In this document: positions 42,369 through 51,957 of the stretch, one piece after another
Position numbering within the stretch: position 1 is the stretch's first letter
Layout of the letters: each line of letters begins with the position of its first letter
Source: Paludibacter sp.
GTDB lineage: Bacteria; Bacteroidota; Bacteroidia; Bacteroidales; Paludibacteraceae
Direction: 5' to 3'
NCBI GenBank assembly: GCA_028692715.1
Contig: JAQUWU010000017.1
Span: forward strand, 1 to 64,000
Length of the DNA: 64,000 nucleotides
The notes under the pieces: generated by a model
The model's input: only the letters and a program-made list of their open reading frames with translations
Told to the model about the DNA's origin: nothing
Databases searched by the model: none
Position numbers and translations under genes: made by a program

Positions 42369-43652
42369 ATGAAAACTGAATTTGAATTCAAAAAAGGAGA
42401 TAAAATTGTTATAATTGGTGGTGGTTTTGCCGGATTACAATTAGCCAGAGCATTGAAAAATACCGAGTTTCAGGTAATCATTATCGACAAACAAAATCAC
42501 CATCAGTTTCAGCCCCTTTTTTATCAGATTGCCAGTTCACGGCTAGAACCAGCCAGTATTTCATTTCCGTACCGTAAGATATTTCATGGAATAAAAAACG
42601 TGGAATTTCGAATGGCAGAAGTGCTCAGCATAAATCCCGAAATTAATACCATAATAACAACTACTGCCAATATAATTTACGATCATTTGGTAATTGCCAG
42701 CGGATGTAAAACTAATTTTTTCGGGAACGAACAGTTAAGCAAGCATGCTATGTCGATGAAAACTACTCAGGATGCAATTAAAATTAGGAATAAAATTCTC
42801 TTAAATTTTGAAGAGGAAGTCTTTGCTAAAGAAAAAGACCGCTTGGCATTATCCAATATAATAATTGCCGGTGCCGGTCCAACAGGAGTAGAATTGTCAG
42901 GTGCTTTTGCCGAACTTAAAAATACTGTTTTGCCAAAAGATTATCCGACTCTTGACTTTAATCATTTGAATATCATTTTGGTAGAAGGAAGCAAACATAC
43001 CCTTAATAATATGAGTGAAGAATCAAAACTGACTTCTCAAAAATATCTTGAAAAAATGGGAGTACAGGTAAAAGCCGGAGTTTTAATAAATTCATACGAT
43101 GGAGAAAATGCGATTTTAAGCACCGGTGAAATTATTCCCACTCGCATTCTTATTTGGGCTGCCGGAGTTACCGGAAATATTATCAGTGGATTAAAAACGA
43201 AAGAAATTATTAAAAATCGGTACATTGTTGATCGTTATAATAAATTGATTCAGCATAATAATATTTATGCTTTGGGAGATGTTGCCTATATGGCAACTCC
43301 ACTTTATCCAAATGCACATCCTCAGGTCGCTAATGTGGCTATTAATCAGGCTAAAATGCTGGCAAGAAATATGAAAAGAAGTTTAAAAGAACAACCGTTA
43401 ACCGAATATGAATACAAAGATTTGGGGATGATGGCCACTATTGGGAAAAATAAGGCTGTAGTAGATTTACCTTATCTCAAATTTCATGGAGCACTGGCGT
43501 GGTATTTCTGGATATTTCTGCATCTTATGTTAATTCTGAGCGTCAGAAATAAATTGATAATTTTTATTAACTGGGCATGGAGTTATTTTACCAAAGACAC
43601 ATCCTTACGGTTAATTCTGAATACAGAACCAGATAAAGAAATTATCAGATGA
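42369..43652 (+). CDS. Type II NADH:quinone oxidoreductase (NDH-2)
   Basis: 427-residue membrane-associated flavoenzyme that passes electrons from NADH to quinone without pumping protons. FAD-binding GGGFAG is at 17-22 and the NADH-site GAGPTGVELSGA near 169-180. A second FAD contact is ALGDVAYM near 302-309, with AQ-type binding region before it. C-terminal amphipathic/hydrophobic helices (about 378-410) match membrane anchoring in NDH-2. Monocistronic. Confidence 0.9.
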   Translation: MKTEFEFKKGDKIVIIGGGFAGLQLARALKNTEFQVIIIDKQNHHQFQPLFYQIASSRLEPASISFPYRKIFHGIKNVEFRMAEVLSINPEINTIITTTANIIYDHLVIASGCKTNFFGNEQLSKHAMSMKTTQDAIKIRNKILLNFEEEVFAKEKDRLALSNIIIAGAGPTGVELSGAFAELKNTVLPKDYPTLDFNHLNIILVEGSKHTLNNMSEESKLTSQKYLEKMGVQVKAGVLINSYDGENAILSTGEIIPTRILIWAAGVTGNIISGLKTKEIIKNRYIVDRYNKLIQHNNIYALGDVAYMATPLYPNAHPQVANVAINQAKMLARNMKRSLKEQPLTEYEYKDLGMMATIGKNKAVVDLPYLKFHGALAWYFWIFLHLMLILSVRNKLIIFINWAWSYFTKDTSLRLILNTEPDKEIIR

Positions 43653-43661
43653 AATTTTGGA

Positions 43662-44660
43662 TTAACGTTTAATGCCGGAAACAAAACGGCTAAAATCGGC
43701 AATAATCTTGTTCATAAAATCATTTATGTTTTTATCTACATCCAAATGACGGGTGTTTTCATTGTAATACTTAATAATTTCTTTAGCACCTTCTTTAAAC
43801 TTAATTTGTGGATTAAATTCTGGTACAAAAGATTTTATTTTTGAGTTATCGAAAATCATGCTGTGAGATTTATCGCCTAACAATCCATCCCCAATCTCTT
43901 TGTTGTAAAGGGCAATTATATCGGAAGGAATATGAATAATATTCGCTTTTACGCCTAATTCAGAAGCCAAAATTTCGTAGATATTGTTCCAACTTAACCA
44001 TTCGTCCGAAGTGATATGAAATGTCTCGTTTAATGCTTTTTTATTTCCAAGTAAACCAACCAAACCTACAGCAAAATCTTTGTGATGGGTAAGCGTCCAA
44101 ATGGAAGTGCCATCTCCCGGAAGAATTACGGGCAATCCTTCTAACATTCTATGTAGTACGGTATATCCACCGATAGCCGGAATTTTTGTTTTGTCGTAAG
44201 TATGCGAAGGGCGAACAATTGTATAGGGGAAGTCAGTATTATTAACTGCTTCTTTCAATGTATTTTCACAAGCAATCTTTTTTCTGGAATACTCCCAAAA
44301 AGGATTATCAAGAGGAGTATCTTCAGTAACAGGCAATTGTTGTGGAACCTGATATGCCGAAGCTGTGCTGATAAATACATATTGTTTTGTTTTCCCTTTA
44401 AACAATGAAATATCATTCAGAATGTGTTCCGGCTCATACGCTATAAAGTCAACTACTACGTCAAATGAATGATTCTCCAGGGCTTTTTTTGTCCTTTCTA
44501 CATCCCTAATATCTGAAATAATGGTTTTTATCCCTTGAATATTTCTTATTCCTGCACTTTTACCACGATTTAAATGATAAAGATCAATTCCTTTCGTAAG
44601 TGCCAGTTCTGAACAGGCCGAACTTAATACACCTGTTCCTCCGATAAATAATACTTTCAT
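43662..44660 (-). CDS. NAD-dependent epimerase/dehydratase (extended SDR)
   Basis: 332 residues. Nucleotide-binding GGTGVLS at 7-13 and a Tyr-x3-Lys pair in EYSRKKIACE near 128-137, typical of extended short-chain dehydrogenases acting on nucleotide sugars. Substrate unknown. It converges with the NDH-2 gene 9 nt away. Confidence 0.87.
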   Translation of the reverse strand: MKVLFIGGTGVLSSACSELALTKGIDLYHLNRGKSAGIRNIQGIKTIISDIRDVERTKKALENHSFDVVVDFIAYEPEHILNDISLFKGKTKQYVFISTASAYQVPQQLPVTEDTPLDNPFWEYSRKKIACENTLKEAVNNTDFPYTIVRPSHTYDKTKIPAIGGYTVLHRMLEGLPVILPGDGTSIWTLTHHKDFAVGLVGLLGNKKALNETFHITSDEWLSWNNIYEILASELGVKANIIHIPSDIIALYNKEIGDGLLGDKSHSMIFDNSKIKSFVPEFNPQIKFKEGAKEIIKYYNENTRHLDVDKNINDFMNKIIADFSRFVSGIKR

Positions 44661-44710
44661 TTATTTTGTGTTAATTTTGTGTTAGAAATAATAGTAGAAA
44701 TGCTTTTCCT

Positions 44711-45079
44711 TTATATTATTTCTTTTCCAAACGGCGTTAATGCCAATCCGGCCAATTTAAAATGCTGCATAGCAAATGGAATCCCAATAATTGTAATTGC
44801 GAAAAGAATACCAAATACTAAATGAGTTAATGAAATCCAGATACCACCAATTAGAATCCAGAGTATGTTCATTATGGTTGATAAGCAGCCTGAACTACTT
44901 TTTGAAGCACGAATTTCAGAACCGAATGGCCATAATGCTAATAATGCCAGTTTTAATGTTTGAATACCAAAAGGAATGCCTACGATTGTTACAATCAGTA
45001 TTAGGCTAGAAATCAGATACTCAATGCAAATGATTATACCACCAAAAATTAACCAGATGATGTTTCCAAGAAATTTCAT
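44711..45079 (-). CDS. YccF-domain membrane protein
   Basis: 122 residues with two copies of the YccF repeat: NIIWLIFGGIIICIEYLI near 6-23 and NILWILIGGIWISLTHLVFG near 71-90, each followed by GIPFGxQxxKLA/GIPFAMQHFKLA. About four membrane helices. Function unknown. Confidence 0.87.
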   Translation of the reverse strand: MKFLGNIIWLIFGGIIICIEYLISSLILIVTIVGIPFGIQTLKLALLALWPFGSEIRASKSSSGCLSTIMNILWILIGGIWISLTHLVFGILFAITIIGIPFAMQHFKLAGLALTPFGKEII

Positions 45080-45282
45080 GCCTATCAGTTTTAGAGTTTA
45101 ATAATAAGACCAAAATAGGAGAGGAGCGAGGGTCAATATTTAAAAAAATTACAAATAAGTATTTACCATTAAACAATGTACCATTTACAATTTTAAAAAA
45201 AAGATAAACAGCATATTACGAGTTTATTAATGAGACATTATATTATATTATTTTCATTACCAATAAGTGTTTTCTTCAAAAA

Positions 45283-46017
45283 TTATTGCTCAATGTCTCC
45301 TTTAATTAGTTTTTCTGTATTTTCGAAAAGGGTATTGAAATCATAATCTTTCACTGCCATTGGAGGATGAACGATAAATCTTAACCGAGTTCCGATTCCT
45401 AAAGGAAAAAAGCCATATCGAGTAATTTTCCAAGAATTATTGATTGTAATTGGAACAACTAGCGCATCGGGAGCATATTTACATAAAATTTTTAATCCAT
45501 TTGAAGCAAAGTGTCCGGGTTTACCATCGCGTGAACGTGTTCCCTCAGGGTAAATTACAGTGGATCGATTATTTGCCTGAATATATTCAGCCATTTTTTT
45601 TAAAGCTGGTAATGCTTGTTTTGGATTTTTACGGTCAATTAATACAGAACCGCCATGATTCAGGTTATACGAAATGCTCGGAATACCTCTTCCCAACTCA
45701 ATTTTACTTATATATTTAGGGTGATATTTTCGCAAAAACCAGCCAATTCCAATAATATCATATACACCCTGATGATTCGCAGCAAAAATAATTGGTTTTC
45801 CGGTGGGAATATCAGCTCTAAACTCCGCTTTTGCAGTTGTAAAATTTACCAATAATATTTTGAGCATAAAGTACCCAAATATATCTACAATTCGTTTATG
45901 TGCCTGGTATCCAAATAAATTAAAACTAATAAATTGGAAAATATGGAAAATACACAACAAGATTAAGACCAGTAAATAGGTTATAATTGACAGAGGAATT
46001 GAAATAATTTTTTGCAT
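45283..46017 (-). CDS. plsC: 1-acyl-sn-glycerol-3-phosphate acyltransferase
   Basis: 244-residue membrane enzyme that adds the second acyl chain in phosphatidic acid synthesis. The acyltransferase NHxxxxD motif (NHQGVYD) is near 80-86 and the EGTRS motif near 159-163. A hydrophobic N-terminal helix (about 8-35) anchors it. The 200-nt gap to the YccF gene holds nothing obvious. Confidence 0.9.
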   Translation of the reverse strand: MQKIISIPLSIITYLLVLILLCIFHIFQFISFNLFGYQAHKRIVDIFGYFMLKILLVNFTTAKAEFRADIPTGKPIIFAANHQGVYDIIGIGWFLRKYHPKYISKIELGRGIPSISYNLNHGGSVLIDRKNPKQALPALKKMAEYIQANNRSTVIYPEGTRSRDGKPGHFASNGLKILCKYAPDALVVPITINNSWKITRYGFFPLGIGTRLRFIVHPPMAVKDYDFNTLFENTEKLIKGDIEQ

Positions 46018-46105
46018 AATCTACAAATCTAAAATGATGGACAAATTTAATAAAAATATCTTTTAAAAAAAGTAGAAGATGAAAACTATAAAAATATTGT
46101 CAAAT

Positions 46106-46150
46106 AAAAAACCCTCAACCTTATTTATAATTTTAGGTTGAGAGTTTTTA
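46106..46150 (-). terminator. Terminator after the ROK kinase gene
   Basis: An 11-bp stem with one mismatch (ACCCTCAACCT at 46,111-46,121 with AGGTTGAGAGT at 46,135-46,145). A-run on the left gives T's on the minus strand, and TTTTT on the right would serve the opposite direction. Confidence 0.8.
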
Positions 46151-46204
46151 TTGATTAATAAAGACTTACAATCTTTCTAACTGTTTACACAGTTAAAAAT
46201 ATAT

Positions 46205-47164
46205 TTATAATTCCCATGCTAAAGCACTTGCACCAAGTACGGCTGCATCGGCTTCTTTCAGATCGGAGAAGACTAATTTTATTTTACCTCTCCATAAAGG
46301 AAGAAGGTTTTTTTCCATATTTTCTCTGATTGGATTTAAAATTAAGTCACCAGCTTTTGAAAGTCCTCCAAAAAGGACAATGGCTTCAGGCGCACTGAAA
46401 GCAACAAAATCAGCCAGACTTTCACCAAGAATTTTTCCGGTAAAATTGAAAATTTCTTTTGCTACTTCATCGCCTTCCATTGCAGCATCGAATACATCTT
46501 TCGAAGTTATTTCTTCACTTGGAATATTGCGCAATAAACTTGATTTATCTGTTGATTCCAATATCTCACGGGCAGAACGGGCAACTCCGGTGGCAGAGCA
46601 ATAAGTTTCCAGACAACCTGTTTTACCACAACCGCATAAACGTCCATTATTTCTTACAGCCGTTGTATGGCCTAATTCACCGGCAAAACCATCGTGACCA
46701 TAAAGTACTTTCCCATCGATTATAATTCCGCTACCAACACCTGTACCAAGCGTAATCATAATAAAATCTTTCATTCCACGTGCAGCCCCATAAGTCATTT
46801 CTCCAAAAGCAGCAGCATTTGCATCATTTGTTAGTGCAGCAGGAATACCAAATTTTGCAGACATTAATTTGGCAAAAGGTACGATACCTTTCCAGGGTAA
46901 ATTTGGTGCGTGTTCGATATTCCCGGTATAGTAGTTTCCGTTTGGAGCTCCAATACCAATTCCTTTAATTTTATCGATACCCCCTGCTGCTTGAATTAAT
47001 TTACTTAATTCAACGTAAATGTCGTTGATATACAGATTGACATCTTCAGGATGATTTGACGTTTTTATTGCACTTTTTGAGATTACACTTCCACGGCTAT
47101 CAACAACACCAAATACTGTGTTTGTTCCGCCCATGTCCATGCCAATTACATAAGGTTTGTCCAT
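46205..47164 (-). CDS. ROK-family sugar kinase, probable glucokinase
   Basis: 319 residues. ATP-binding MDMGGTN (9-15), NDANAAAFGE near 111-120, catalytic-region GHDGFAGELGHT near 151-162 and the ROK zinc motif CGCGKTGCLE near 173-182. Likely phosphorylates glucose or a related hexose. It follows the sugar MFS gene in the same direction with a 135-nt gap, which supports a sugar uptake and phosphorylation unit. Confidence 0.9.
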   Translation of the reverse strand: MDKPYVIGMDMGGTNTVFGVVDSRGSVISKSAIKTSNHPEDVNLYINDIYVELSKLIQAAGGIDKIKGIGIGAPNGNYYTGNIEHAPNLPWKGIVPFAKLMSAKFGIPAALTNDANAAAFGEMTYGAARGMKDFIMITLGTGVGSGIIIDGKVLYGHDGFAGELGHTTAVRNNGRLCGCGKTGCLETYCSATGVARSAREILESTDKSSLLRNIPSEEITSKDVFDAAMEGDEVAKEIFNFTGKILGESLADFVAFSAPEAIVLFGGLSKAGDLILNPIRENMEKNLLPLWRGKIKLVFSDLKEADAAVLGASALAWEL

Positions 47165-47299
47165 AATATATTAGTCTTAAAAATTAAATAATGAATCAGA
47201 TTTTTTCAAATCAATCTTTTAGAATAAAAATAAAACCAGAAAAATATTAACAATAAAATTGAATTAATGATTTTTCCGGTTTCAATTAAAAAAAATATC

Positions 47300-48490
47300 T
47301 TATCTTATTTTCGATCCTTTTACTGCAAAGAATACAAGATACAGATAATATATAAATAAGAAGCTGATAGCAATAACTACAGATCCTGTAAGTGATTGAA
47401 CAGCACCCATTATAGGCATTAAAATAGCAGCTCCGATTACAGATGTAGCTATTACACCTGAAGCAACTTTTGCGTGAGGACCAAGATCTTCCAAAGCAAG
47501 ATTATAAATTGTTGGCCACATGATAGAGTGGAATAAACCTGTTCCTAAGAACAACCACATTGCAACTGTACTTGCGCTTCCGCCAATTGCTAACGAAGCA
47601 GCAACTAATACAGCTCCACCAACAGCACAAATAGAAAGAATTCGACGAGCAGAGAATTTTTGTAATACAAAAATACCGATTAAACGTCCAACCATTAATC
47701 CACCCCAGTAATATTTCAATAAATCAATACGATCCTGAGAACCAATAGTTAACCCTAATTTGTCAGTATAATCCGCAAAGAAACTTGGTATTCCGATTTC
47801 GATACCCATATATACAAAAATTGCTAATGAACCTAACCAAACATGAGTATATTTGAAAGCACTTGATTTGTATTTTTTTACTGCACCACCTTCATTTGCT
47901 TCATCACCTTTAATTTCTGGTAATTTTAAGAAAAACATGATTAAAAGAATTACCAAAGTGACGCCACCTATAATTCCAAAAGGAGTCTGAACAGCTTTCG
48001 GATCGTTAGTGTCATTTACAATGAGCATAGAAACAAAAATAGGAGCAATAACTGTAGCTACAGAATTCAACGCATTAGTTAATGTCAAACGGCTAGCGGC
48101 TGTTTTTTCAGGTCCTAATGCATTAACATAAGGATTGGCTGCAACCTGAAGAATCACTACACCAACTGCAAATACGGCAACTGCACCCAAAAATGGAATA
48201 TAACCCATAGCCACCATTGGAATACAAAGGAAAAAACCTACAACAATCAGTAATAAACCTGATAATACACCATTTTTATAACCTATACGGTTAATCATAA
48301 AACCTACGGGAACAGACAAAATATACGCTCCATAAAAAAACGAATTTGGTAACTGTTTTTCAACGTTATTTAAATTAAACGCGTCTTTTAGGAAATCGAT
48401 CATTGAGTTGTTCATTGTTGTTATAAATCCAAAAAGGAAAAATAACGAAGCCATTACAACTAATGGAAACAAATACTTGTTTTTTGACAT
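47300..48490 (-). CDS. FucP/GluP-like sugar MFS transporter
   Basis: 396-residue major-facilitator permease with 12 predicted helices. The N-terminal FGFITTMNNSMIDFLK and LQVAANPYVNALGP near 115-128 are features of the FucP/GluP sugar:H+ symporter family common in Bacteroidota. Probable substrate glucose or galactose, inferred from the downstream ROK kinase. A -7 element (TATCTTTG, 48,615-48,608) lies about 120 nt upstream. Confidence 0.9.
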   Translation of the reverse strand: MSKNKYLFPLVVMASLFFLFGFITTMNNSMIDFLKDAFNLNNVEKQLPNSFFYGAYILSVPVGFMINRIGYKNGVLSGLLLIVVGFFLCIPMVAMGYIPFLGAVAVFAVGVVILQVAANPYVNALGPEKTAASRLTLTNALNSVATVIAPIFVSMLIVNDTNDPKAVQTPFGIIGGVTLVILLIMFFLKLPEIKGDEANEGGAVKKYKSSAFKYTHVWLGSLAIFVYMGIEIGIPSFFADYTDKLGLTIGSQDRIDLLKYYWGGLMVGRLIGIFVLQKFSARRILSICAVGGAVLVAASLAIGGSASTVAMWLFLGTGLFHSIMWPTIYNLALEDLGPHAKVASGVIATSVIGAAILMPIMGAVQSLTGSVVIAISFLFIYYLYLVFFAVKGSKIR

Positions 48491-48607
48491 AACTTTTAAA
48501 AATTAAATTTAATTGATTTTTTTTATTAATAAGGATAACTTATTTTTATTTGTATAATTAGAATTATGAATTTCCGAAAAAAGTTTTTTTTAATTAAAAA
48601 TGCACGC

Positions 48608-48615
48608 CAAAGATA
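48608..48615 (-). promoter_or_regulatory. Candidate -7 element for the sugar MFS/ROK operon
   Basis: TATCTTTG on the minus strand fits TAnnTTTG. No convincing -33 is visible at the right spacing. It implies a leader of about 110 nt. Confidence 0.4.
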
Positions 48616-48747
48616 GTATAATTTTTCCCATTTTTCAGGTAATTCGAATGCAAATAAAGGATAAATATTAGTCAAAAATACTGTTATATAGCATGTTTTT
48701 AGTTATTCAACAACCTTTTTTAGTGAATAAAAATATATCTGTAAAGC

Positions 48748-50922
48748 TTACAAATTTTTAAATAAAAATTCACTCATTCTTGTATATAAATGTCGACGGG
48801 TTTGTTTCCCAAGAATACTATGATTTTTATCTGTGTAAAGTTGCATCTCGAATTGTTTGTCAGCAGCAACCAATCGGTCGATAAACAACATGGTGTTCTG
48901 AACATGAACATTATCGTCTGCAGTTCCGTGTATTATGAGCAAATCTCCCTGCAATTTATCCGCACGTTGTAAAGCAGACGATAAATCATACCCTTTGAAA
49001 TTTTCCTGAGGAGTACGCATAAATCGTTCGGCATAAGCAGTGTCGTAAAAACGATAGTCAGTTACAGGTGCTACTGCAATTCCGGCTTTAAAGACTTTCT
49101 CTCCCGTGGTCATGGCAAAAAGTGTCATCGTGCCACCATAACTCCATCCCCATATTCCAATACGGTCTTTGTCAACGTAATTTTGTTTTCCCAAGTATTT
49201 TGCCGCCTCTATCTGATCTTTCGTTTCGAGAACATTTAATTTTTGATAGGTACATTTTCGGAATTCCGAACCTCTCGCACCCGTTCCACGACCATCCACA
49301 CAAACAACAATATAATTCTGTGTAGTAAGGTAGTATTCCCAGCCAATGTCCCATTTATCTAAAACCTGTTGTGAGTTAGGACCGCTGTATTGAACCATTA
49401 ATACAGGATATTTTTTATTTGTATCAAAGTTTAGAGGTTTTATCATCCAACCGTTTAGTTTTACATTTTCTGAAGTGCTAAATGTGAAGAATTCTTTTTT
49501 TGCCAAATTCAATGCTTTGAACTTAGCAGCTAATTTATTATTATCCTGAATTACATAAACCGGATTTCCTGAATTGGTACGAAGCGTAAGAGTGTTTGGC
49601 TTTTCTAAAGCAGATGCATCATCAACAAAATAGGTAAACGTTGTATTAAATGCTGCGTTATGAGTGCCTTTACCATCGGTTAATCGAGCTTTCTTCCCTT
49701 TATTGTCAATTGCATAAACATCACGTTGCATCGGTGATATTTCAGCCGATTGGTAATATAAAATGTTCCTTTTCTCATCATAACCATAAACATCAGTTAT
49801 ATCCCAGCTCCCTTTGGTCAATTGTTTTAGCAAAGTACCATTCATACGATATTGGTATACATGTCGGTAACCATTCTGTTCACTTACATACAAAAATGTC
49901 TCATTATCAGATGAAAATTGGGTGAAATCAATGTTTTCGTAATCAATATAATACTTGTCTTCTTGTTTTAATATTAATTTCGATAAAGTTGATTTTGGAT
50001 TAGTGAAGAACATTTCCAACTTATTTTGTATACGGTTCAGTTTGAAAATTACCAGTTGATCAATACTATTTGTCCATTTGATACGTGGAATGTAAAAATC
50101 ATTATTTAAATCAGGTAATTGCATAGTTTTAATGGATTTGTAAAAATCGTCATATACACATACGCTAACTTTAGAATTATTTTGACCGGCTTTCGGATAT
50201 TTAAATTTTACCAATGTTGGATAAAGCAATAGTTCATTATCGGTAGTGTCTTTTTTAATATAACTTTGAAAAGAAAATTCAGGAACTTTCGATTCGTCGA
50301 ACCTTACAAAAGCTAACATTTTACTATCGGGACTCCATTCGAAATAACGTGTTTTTTCAAATTCTTCCTCGTAAACCCAATCAGGTGTACCGTTTATGAT
50401 GTTTCCTATTGAGCCATCTTTGGTAATAGCACTTTCGGTGTTGAAATCAAGCTTTTTGAGGTACAGGTTATTTTCTCTGGCAAAAGCAATATAACGACTA
50501 TCCGGCGAAAATAAAGGTACTTCTTGTGAACCGTTATCGGATAATGTTTGAATTTCATTCCGTTTAATATCATAAACGAAATAATCGGCTGTAAAAGTAC
50601 GACGATATCGTTTTTTTACATTGCTATAAACTAATAGTTTCAATTCGTTAGGGCTGAATTCGTAACCATCAATTGTTTTTAACGGAGAATTTTTTAAGCG
50701 ACTCACACTGAAAATTGTGTCAATGGTAGCTCCTGTTTTGTAACTATATTTCACAACAGCTTTGTGATTGACCATCAAGGTATAAAATTCACCATTATTC
50801 ATTGATGAAGGTGTTTTCGAGGTTGGAACTTTAAAGTTTCCATCTGTAATATCGTATAGTAAATTTGCAAAAGCAAAATTTATACATAGTGTTAAAACAA
50901 AAAGCAATTTAAAACGTTTCAT
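48748..50922 (-). CDS. S9-family peptidase, DPP-IV-like
   Basis: Secreted or periplasmic prolyl dipeptidyl peptidase-type enzyme. A signal peptide (MKRFKLLFVLTLCINFAFA) fixes the start at ATG 50,922; an upstream extension to 51,003 overlaps a candidate promoter. A beta-propeller domain (about 30-450) precedes the alpha/beta hydrolase domain. The catalytic Ser is in GWSYGG near 594, the Asp in HGTADDNVH near 665 and the His in NHSILG near 700. 724 residues, normal length. Releases dipeptides from peptides; common in protein-scavenging Bacteroidota. Confidence 0.92.
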   Translation of the reverse strand: MKRFKLLFVLTLCINFAFANLLYDITDGNFKVPTSKTPSSMNNGEFYTLMVNHKAVVKYSYKTGATIDTIFSVSRLKNSPLKTIDGYEFSPNELKLLVYSNVKKRYRRTFTADYFVYDIKRNEIQTLSDNGSQEVPLFSPDSRYIAFARENNLYLKKLDFNTESAITKDGSIGNIINGTPDWVYEEEFEKTRYFEWSPDSKMLAFVRFDESKVPEFSFQSYIKKDTTDNELLLYPTLVKFKYPKAGQNNSKVSVCVYDDFYKSIKTMQLPDLNNDFYIPRIKWTNSIDQLVIFKLNRIQNKLEMFFTNPKSTLSKLILKQEDKYYIDYENIDFTQFSSDNETFLYVSEQNGYRHVYQYRMNGTLLKQLTKGSWDITDVYGYDEKRNILYYQSAEISPMQRDVYAIDNKGKKARLTDGKGTHNAAFNTTFTYFVDDASALEKPNTLTLRTNSGNPVYVIQDNNKLAAKFKALNLAKKEFFTFSTSENVKLNGWMIKPLNFDTNKKYPVLMVQYSGPNSQQVLDKWDIGWEYYLTTQNYIVVCVDGRGTGARGSEFRKCTYQKLNVLETKDQIEAAKYLGKQNYVDKDRIGIWGWSYGGTMTLFAMTTGEKVFKAGIAVAPVTDYRFYDTAYAERFMRTPQENFKGYDLSSALQRADKLQGDLLIIHGTADDNVHVQNTMLFIDRLVAADKQFEMQLYTDKNHSILGKQTRRHLYTRMSEFLFKNL

Positions 50923-50989
50923 TAGTAGATGTTTTATTGAGAAAAAAAATAACTGAAAAAAAAATTCTTTCATCCAAATTTCATTTTTA

Positions 50990-50997
50990 CAAAAATA
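50990..50997 (-). promoter_or_regulatory. Candidate -7 element of the S9 peptidase gene
   Basis: TATTTTTG on the minus strand matches TAnnTTTG, about 68 nt upstream of the chosen start. The -33 partner is not clear. Confidence 0.45.
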
Positions 50998-51102
50998 ACT
51001 CAAAATATCCTTTTATTGCATGTATATTCTAAAAGTTTTAAATCCATTAACAAAAGCCATGAAAGTAATACATATTATTTACAATTTTAATCAACTGAAT
51101 TT

Positions 51103-51939
51103 ATGAGTATTTTTAATGATTTATTTCAATCCAATGAAAAAAGTAACGAATTGGGAATTTGTTTAAGTGGTGGAGGAGCGCTTGGTTTGGCTCATATAGG
51201 AGTGCTTCAATCGTTAGAAGATCATGGAATTTCGCCAACAGTCATAGTCGGTTCGAGTATGGGAGCCATAATCGGAACCTTTTATGCTGCCGGATTTTCA
51301 CCTGCTGATATGCTACAGATGATTAAAGATGATAAATTGTACAAAATCACGAAACTAATGACTTTTCGGCCATCTTTTCTGAAATCAGGTTTATCTTCTC
51401 ATCAAATGTTACGATCGTTATTAAAAGAAATCATTCCTCACAACAGTTTTGAAAAGTTGGAGAAAAAATTGCATATTTGTGTTGCTAATTTAAATAATGC
51501 AGAATGGGAAATTATCGAGTCGGGAAATGAACTTGATAAATGGGTTGCGGCTTCTGCAAGTATTCCCGGACTTTTCGAAACAATTAAAAGTAATAAAAAC
51601 TATTATGTTGATGGCGGGTTGTTGAATAATATGCCTGCACAAGGAATCGTTGAAAAGTGTAAAACCATAATAGGGGTGGATGTCATACCTCATTTAGTAC
51701 CCACAGAAGTAAAGAAGCCAATTGATACGCTTTCATTTGCCGTTAGAGCCATGCAACATCAGAATTCAACGGCTGGGAGAGCTTTGTGTCAATACCTCAT
51801 TGAGCCAAAAGCCATCGAAAAATATCATGAATTCAGCTTCGATGCATATCAGGATATTTACCAATATGGCTATGAAGCTACTACAAAATATATTGCAAAA
51901 AATCTTGATATAATGAAGTTAAAGGTTGAAAAAAAATAA
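51103..51939 (+). CDS. Patatin-like phospholipase
   Basis: 278-residue RssA/YchK-like lipid acyl hydrolase. Oxyanion loop GGGALG at 23-28, nucleophile elbow GSSMG (Ser52) at 50-54, and catalytic DGG near 169-171. No signal peptide; cytoplasmic. No cGAS-like cyclase or other CBASS partner lies near it, so a housekeeping role is more likely. Confidence 0.9.
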   Translation: MSIFNDLFQSNEKSNELGICLSGGGALGLAHIGVLQSLEDHGISPTVIVGSSMGAIIGTFYAAGFSPADMLQMIKDDKLYKITKLMTFRPSFLKSGLSSHQMLRSLLKEIIPHNSFEKLEKKLHICVANLNNAEWEIIESGNELDKWVAASASIPGLFETIKSNKNYYVDGGLLNNMPAQGIVEKCKTIIGVDVIPHLVPTEVKKPIDTLSFAVRAMQHQNSTAGRALCQYLIEPKAIEKYHEFSFDAYQDIYQYGYEATTKYIAKNLDIMKLKVEKK

Positions 51940-51957
51940 CTTTGACTGTAAGGAGTT

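Noticed and set aside
50923-51003. N-terminal extension of the S9 peptidase
   Set aside because: It would place extra residues before a clear signal peptide and overlap a candidate -7 promoter element.
51103-51939. CBASS-type patatin effector
   Set aside because: No CD-NTase, Cap or other signalling gene lies nearby; neighbours are housekeeping genes and the protein is a standard RssA-like length.
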